Shown here in pieces: positions 5,821 through 6,855 of a stretch of 6,855 nucleotides of DNA. Position numbers and translations under genes: made by a program. Where the stretch lies: contig JAFMBU010000089.1 in NCBI GenBank assembly GCA_017858295.1, positions 1 to 6,855 of the forward strand. The letters are read 5' to 3'. Positions within the stretch are counted from its first letter, which is position 1. Each line of letters starts with the position of its first letter. Under the pieces are notes generated by a model. That model was given only the letters and a program-made list of their open reading frames with translations. It did not search any database and was not told the DNA's origin. The stretch comes from Porticoccaceae bacterium. Its GTDB lineage: Bacteria > Pseudomonadota > Gammaproteobacteria > Pseudomonadales > Porticoccaceae.

Positions 5821-6519
5821 TTAAACGGCCCTTAGCTTAGTATGTTTTTTCCAGGCATCAGTGCCGCGCAGATAGACCAGCTCCACTGAGCCAATCTCAA
5901 CAGCTTCATTGCGAGCCTGTTTTATCAATGCAATATCAAGCAAATCTCGGGCATCGGGATAGAGACTCTGGTACCTCCCCTCCTGCACCCCAGCAGCATC
6001 TGCTAGAGCTGCTGCATCACCCACAATAACCTGCGGATCAAGACTCTCTATAAGCCCCTGTGCAGCTTCTGCATCAAGCAACTGATCGTTGATAACGGAT
6101 TCAAACTGCCCATACTTATCGAGCTGATAGGCACCACAGTTGAACTCACCCATACGTGCATCCAATAGCGGCATCACAGTCCCTGAGCACTGATCATTGT
6201 GTTTTCGCCTATAGGTCTGCGCCATTACCTCTAGTGTGGATACCGGAATAACCGGAAGCTGAGCACCAAAGGCCAACCCCTGAGTCGTGGCAAAACCAAT
6301 ACGCAGACCGGTAAATGAGCCAGGCCCAACGGTAACTGCAATAGCATCGAGCATGGTAACTGTTATACCCGCCTCCACTAGCACAGCATCGACCATCGCC
6401 ATAATCAGTCTAGTGTGGGAGCGGGGCTCTTCCGAATAGCGCGAAAATCTTGACTCGCCGACACTCAGAGCAACCGAGCATGCGGCTGTAGAAGTCTCAA
6501 TTGCTAAAATGGATGCCAT
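5821..6519 (-). CDS. tsaB: tRNA threonylcarbamoyladenosine biosynthesis protein TsaB
   Basis: Partner of TsaD in the cytoplasmic TsaB-TsaD-TsaE complex that transfers threonylcarbamoyl from TsaC/Sua5-made threonylcarbamoyl-AMP to A37 of ANN-decoding tRNAs. It has 232 residues (E. coli 231). The ASKHA-fold signatures are LAIETSTAACSVAL (5-18), SHTRLIMAMVD (34-44), GPGSFTGLRIG (65-75), STLEVMAQ (94-101) and LLDARMGEF (118-126), ending with the family's VYLRGTDAWKK (215-225). The metal-binding His pair of TsaD is absent, as expected for this paralogue. The start is ATG at 6519 by N-terminal conservation; no good Shine-Dalgarno is visible upstream. It heads a closely spaced run with uppP 1 nt downstream. 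Its promoter should lie at 6520-6600; the best -10 is TAAAAT at 6583-6578, without a good -35. Confidence 0.96.
   Translation of the reverse strand: MASILAIETSTAACSVALSVGESRFSRYSEEPRSHTRLIMAMVDAVLVEAGITVTMLDAIAVTVGPGSFTGLRIGFATTQGLAFGAQLPVIPVSTLEVMAQTYRRKHNDQCSGTVMPLLDARMGEFNCGAYQLDKYGQFESVINDQLLDAEAAQGLIESLDPQVIVGDAAALADAAGVQEGRYQSLYPDARDLLDIALIKQARNEAVEIGSVELVYLRGTDAWKKHTKLRAV
5829..5833 (-). promoter_or_regulatory. uppP ribosome binding site inside the end of tsaB
   Basis: AAGGG on the minus strand lies 9 nt before the uppP ATG and falls within the codons for Leu-Arg-Ala at the end of tsaB. The tsaB TAA is then separated from the uppP ATG by a single A. This arrangement decides the uppP start and suggests re-initiation by ribosomes finishing tsaB. 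Confidence 0.75.
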
Positions 6520-6596
6520 TAATTAGATGCCACAACTAGGGCCGCTCAATGTACCCAAAGGTAAAGAGAGAAGCTTGATTTTAATCAGGCAGAAAC

Positions 6597-6627
6597 AAAA
6601 ATCCCCCACCAGTAGGCGAGGGATTTT
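6597..6627 (-). terminator. Intrinsic terminator of the histone H1-like gene
   Basis: In the minus-strand RNA, AAAAUCCCUCGCC (6627-6615) pairs along 13 positions with GGUGGGGGAUUUU (6610-6598), using two G-U wobbles, around a UACU loop, with further U at 6597. It begins 69 nt after the stop at 6697. On the + strand the wobbles become A-C mismatches, so it should act mainly on the minus-strand transcript, separating the H1-like gene from tsaB. Confidence 0.88.
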
Positions 6628-6696
6628 ACAGGTCTCACGACAATTAAACTATCTACAATTTGCCGACTTAAGATCCTGGCAGCTTCGGTCGCAGTA

Positions 6697-6855
6697 TTAC
6701 TTTGCGGCGACTGGTGCTGGCGCTGCAGCTTTCTTAGCTACAACTTTTTTAGCTGCTGGCTTCTTGGCAACTACTTTCTTAGCAGTAGCTTTCTTAACAG
6801 CGGGCTTCTTAGCGACTACTTTCTTGGCAGCAGCTTTCTTAGCAGCGGGCTTCTT
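6697..6855 (-). CDS. Histone H1-like (AlgP-type) Lys/Ala-rich protein, C-terminal end, 5' part outside window
   Basis: The minus-strand frame is open from the right window edge to TAA at 6697-6699 and gives 52 residues: nine consecutive Lys-Lys-x-x-Ala/Val pentapeptides followed by PAPVAAK. Known proteins with such tails (AlgP of Pseudomonas, bacterial H1-like proteins) bind DNA non-specifically and influence nucleoid structure and gene expression. The visible part holds 19 lysines and no acidic residues, so it is strongly basic and probably disordered. The start, any N-terminal domain and the total length are outside the window, so AlgP itself cannot be distinguished from other H1-like proteins or from a basic tail on an unrelated domain. 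A terminator follows. The gene is on the same strand as tsaB, which starts 177 nt further on. Confidence 0.82.
   Translation of the reverse strand, partial: KKPAAKKAAAKKVVAKKPAVKKATAKKVVAKKPAAKKVVAKKAAAPAPVAAK
6721..6855. repeat. 15-bp coding tandem repeat with 45-bp higher-order period
   Basis: Nine 15-bp units encode the pentapeptides. The third residue runs P, A, V, P, A, V, P, V, A in protein order, so units group in threes. The first two 45-bp blocks (6811-6855 and 6766-6810) match at 40 of 45 bases by my alignment; the third (6721-6765) is rearranged. The Lys pair is AAG AAG before Pro and mostly AAG AAA otherwise, which fits block duplication rather than independent codon choice. The array may continue past the window edge. 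Confidence 0.88.

Noticed and set aside
6628..6696. Possible extra hairpin or small RNA after the H1-like gene
   Set aside because: Only short, imperfect pairing (gccga with tcggt). It is better read as the 3' untranslated part before the terminator.
6721..6855. CRISPR-like or satellite array at the right edge
   Set aside because: The 15-bp units have no spacers and stay in frame as Lys-rich pentapeptides up to a stop codon, so this is a coding repeat.

Overview
The window looks like ordinary chromosome from a gammaproteobacterium, probably a marine or aquatic relative of the Pseudomonas/Cellvibrio lineages. The evidence is the protein types: an ATP-dependent PckA, a c5-type cytochrome, a TrpRS of the Pseudomonas/Neisseria type, a Pseudomonas-type M18 aminopeptidase, and an AlgP-like Lys/Ala/Pro-rich tail. 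A finer placement, such as the SAR92/Porticoccaceae group, would be a guess. No tRNA, rRNA, CRISPR, insertion sequence, phage or integron signal was seen.

Layout: on the + strand, the C-terminal half of pckA (PEP carboxykinase) enters from the left and stops at 761, followed by an intrinsic terminator. Everything else is on the minus strand. From right to left: the 3' end of a histone H1-like gene (6697 to beyond 6855) with its own terminator at 6597-6627; then a closely spaced run of tsaB, uppP, a beta-hydroxyacid dehydrogenase-family gene and apeB, with gaps of 1, 33 and 40 nt; then trpS after a 154-nt gap; then a lipoprotein cytochrome c5-like gene, which ends at a minus-strand terminator facing the pckA terminator.

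Functionally these are mainly housekeeping genes: tRNA modification (TsaB, t6A37), cell-wall lipid carrier recycling (UppP), peptide turnover (ApeB), tRNA charging (TrpS), gluconeogenesis (PckA), electron transfer (cytochrome c5-like) and nucleoid architecture (H1-like tail). The four-gene run is probably one transcription unit, with translational coupling from tsaB to uppP.

I found no convincing undescribed multi-gene system. The most distinctive element is the array of nine tandem Lys-Lys pentapeptides at the right edge. It has a 45-bp higher-order period and a gene end that would be missed by start-dependent gene calling inside this window. Smaller points are a pair of converging terminators with identical 7-bp stem arms around a 15-bp tandem duplication, a 13-bp degenerate tandem repeat between apeB and trpS, and a lipobox-bearing cytochrome c5.
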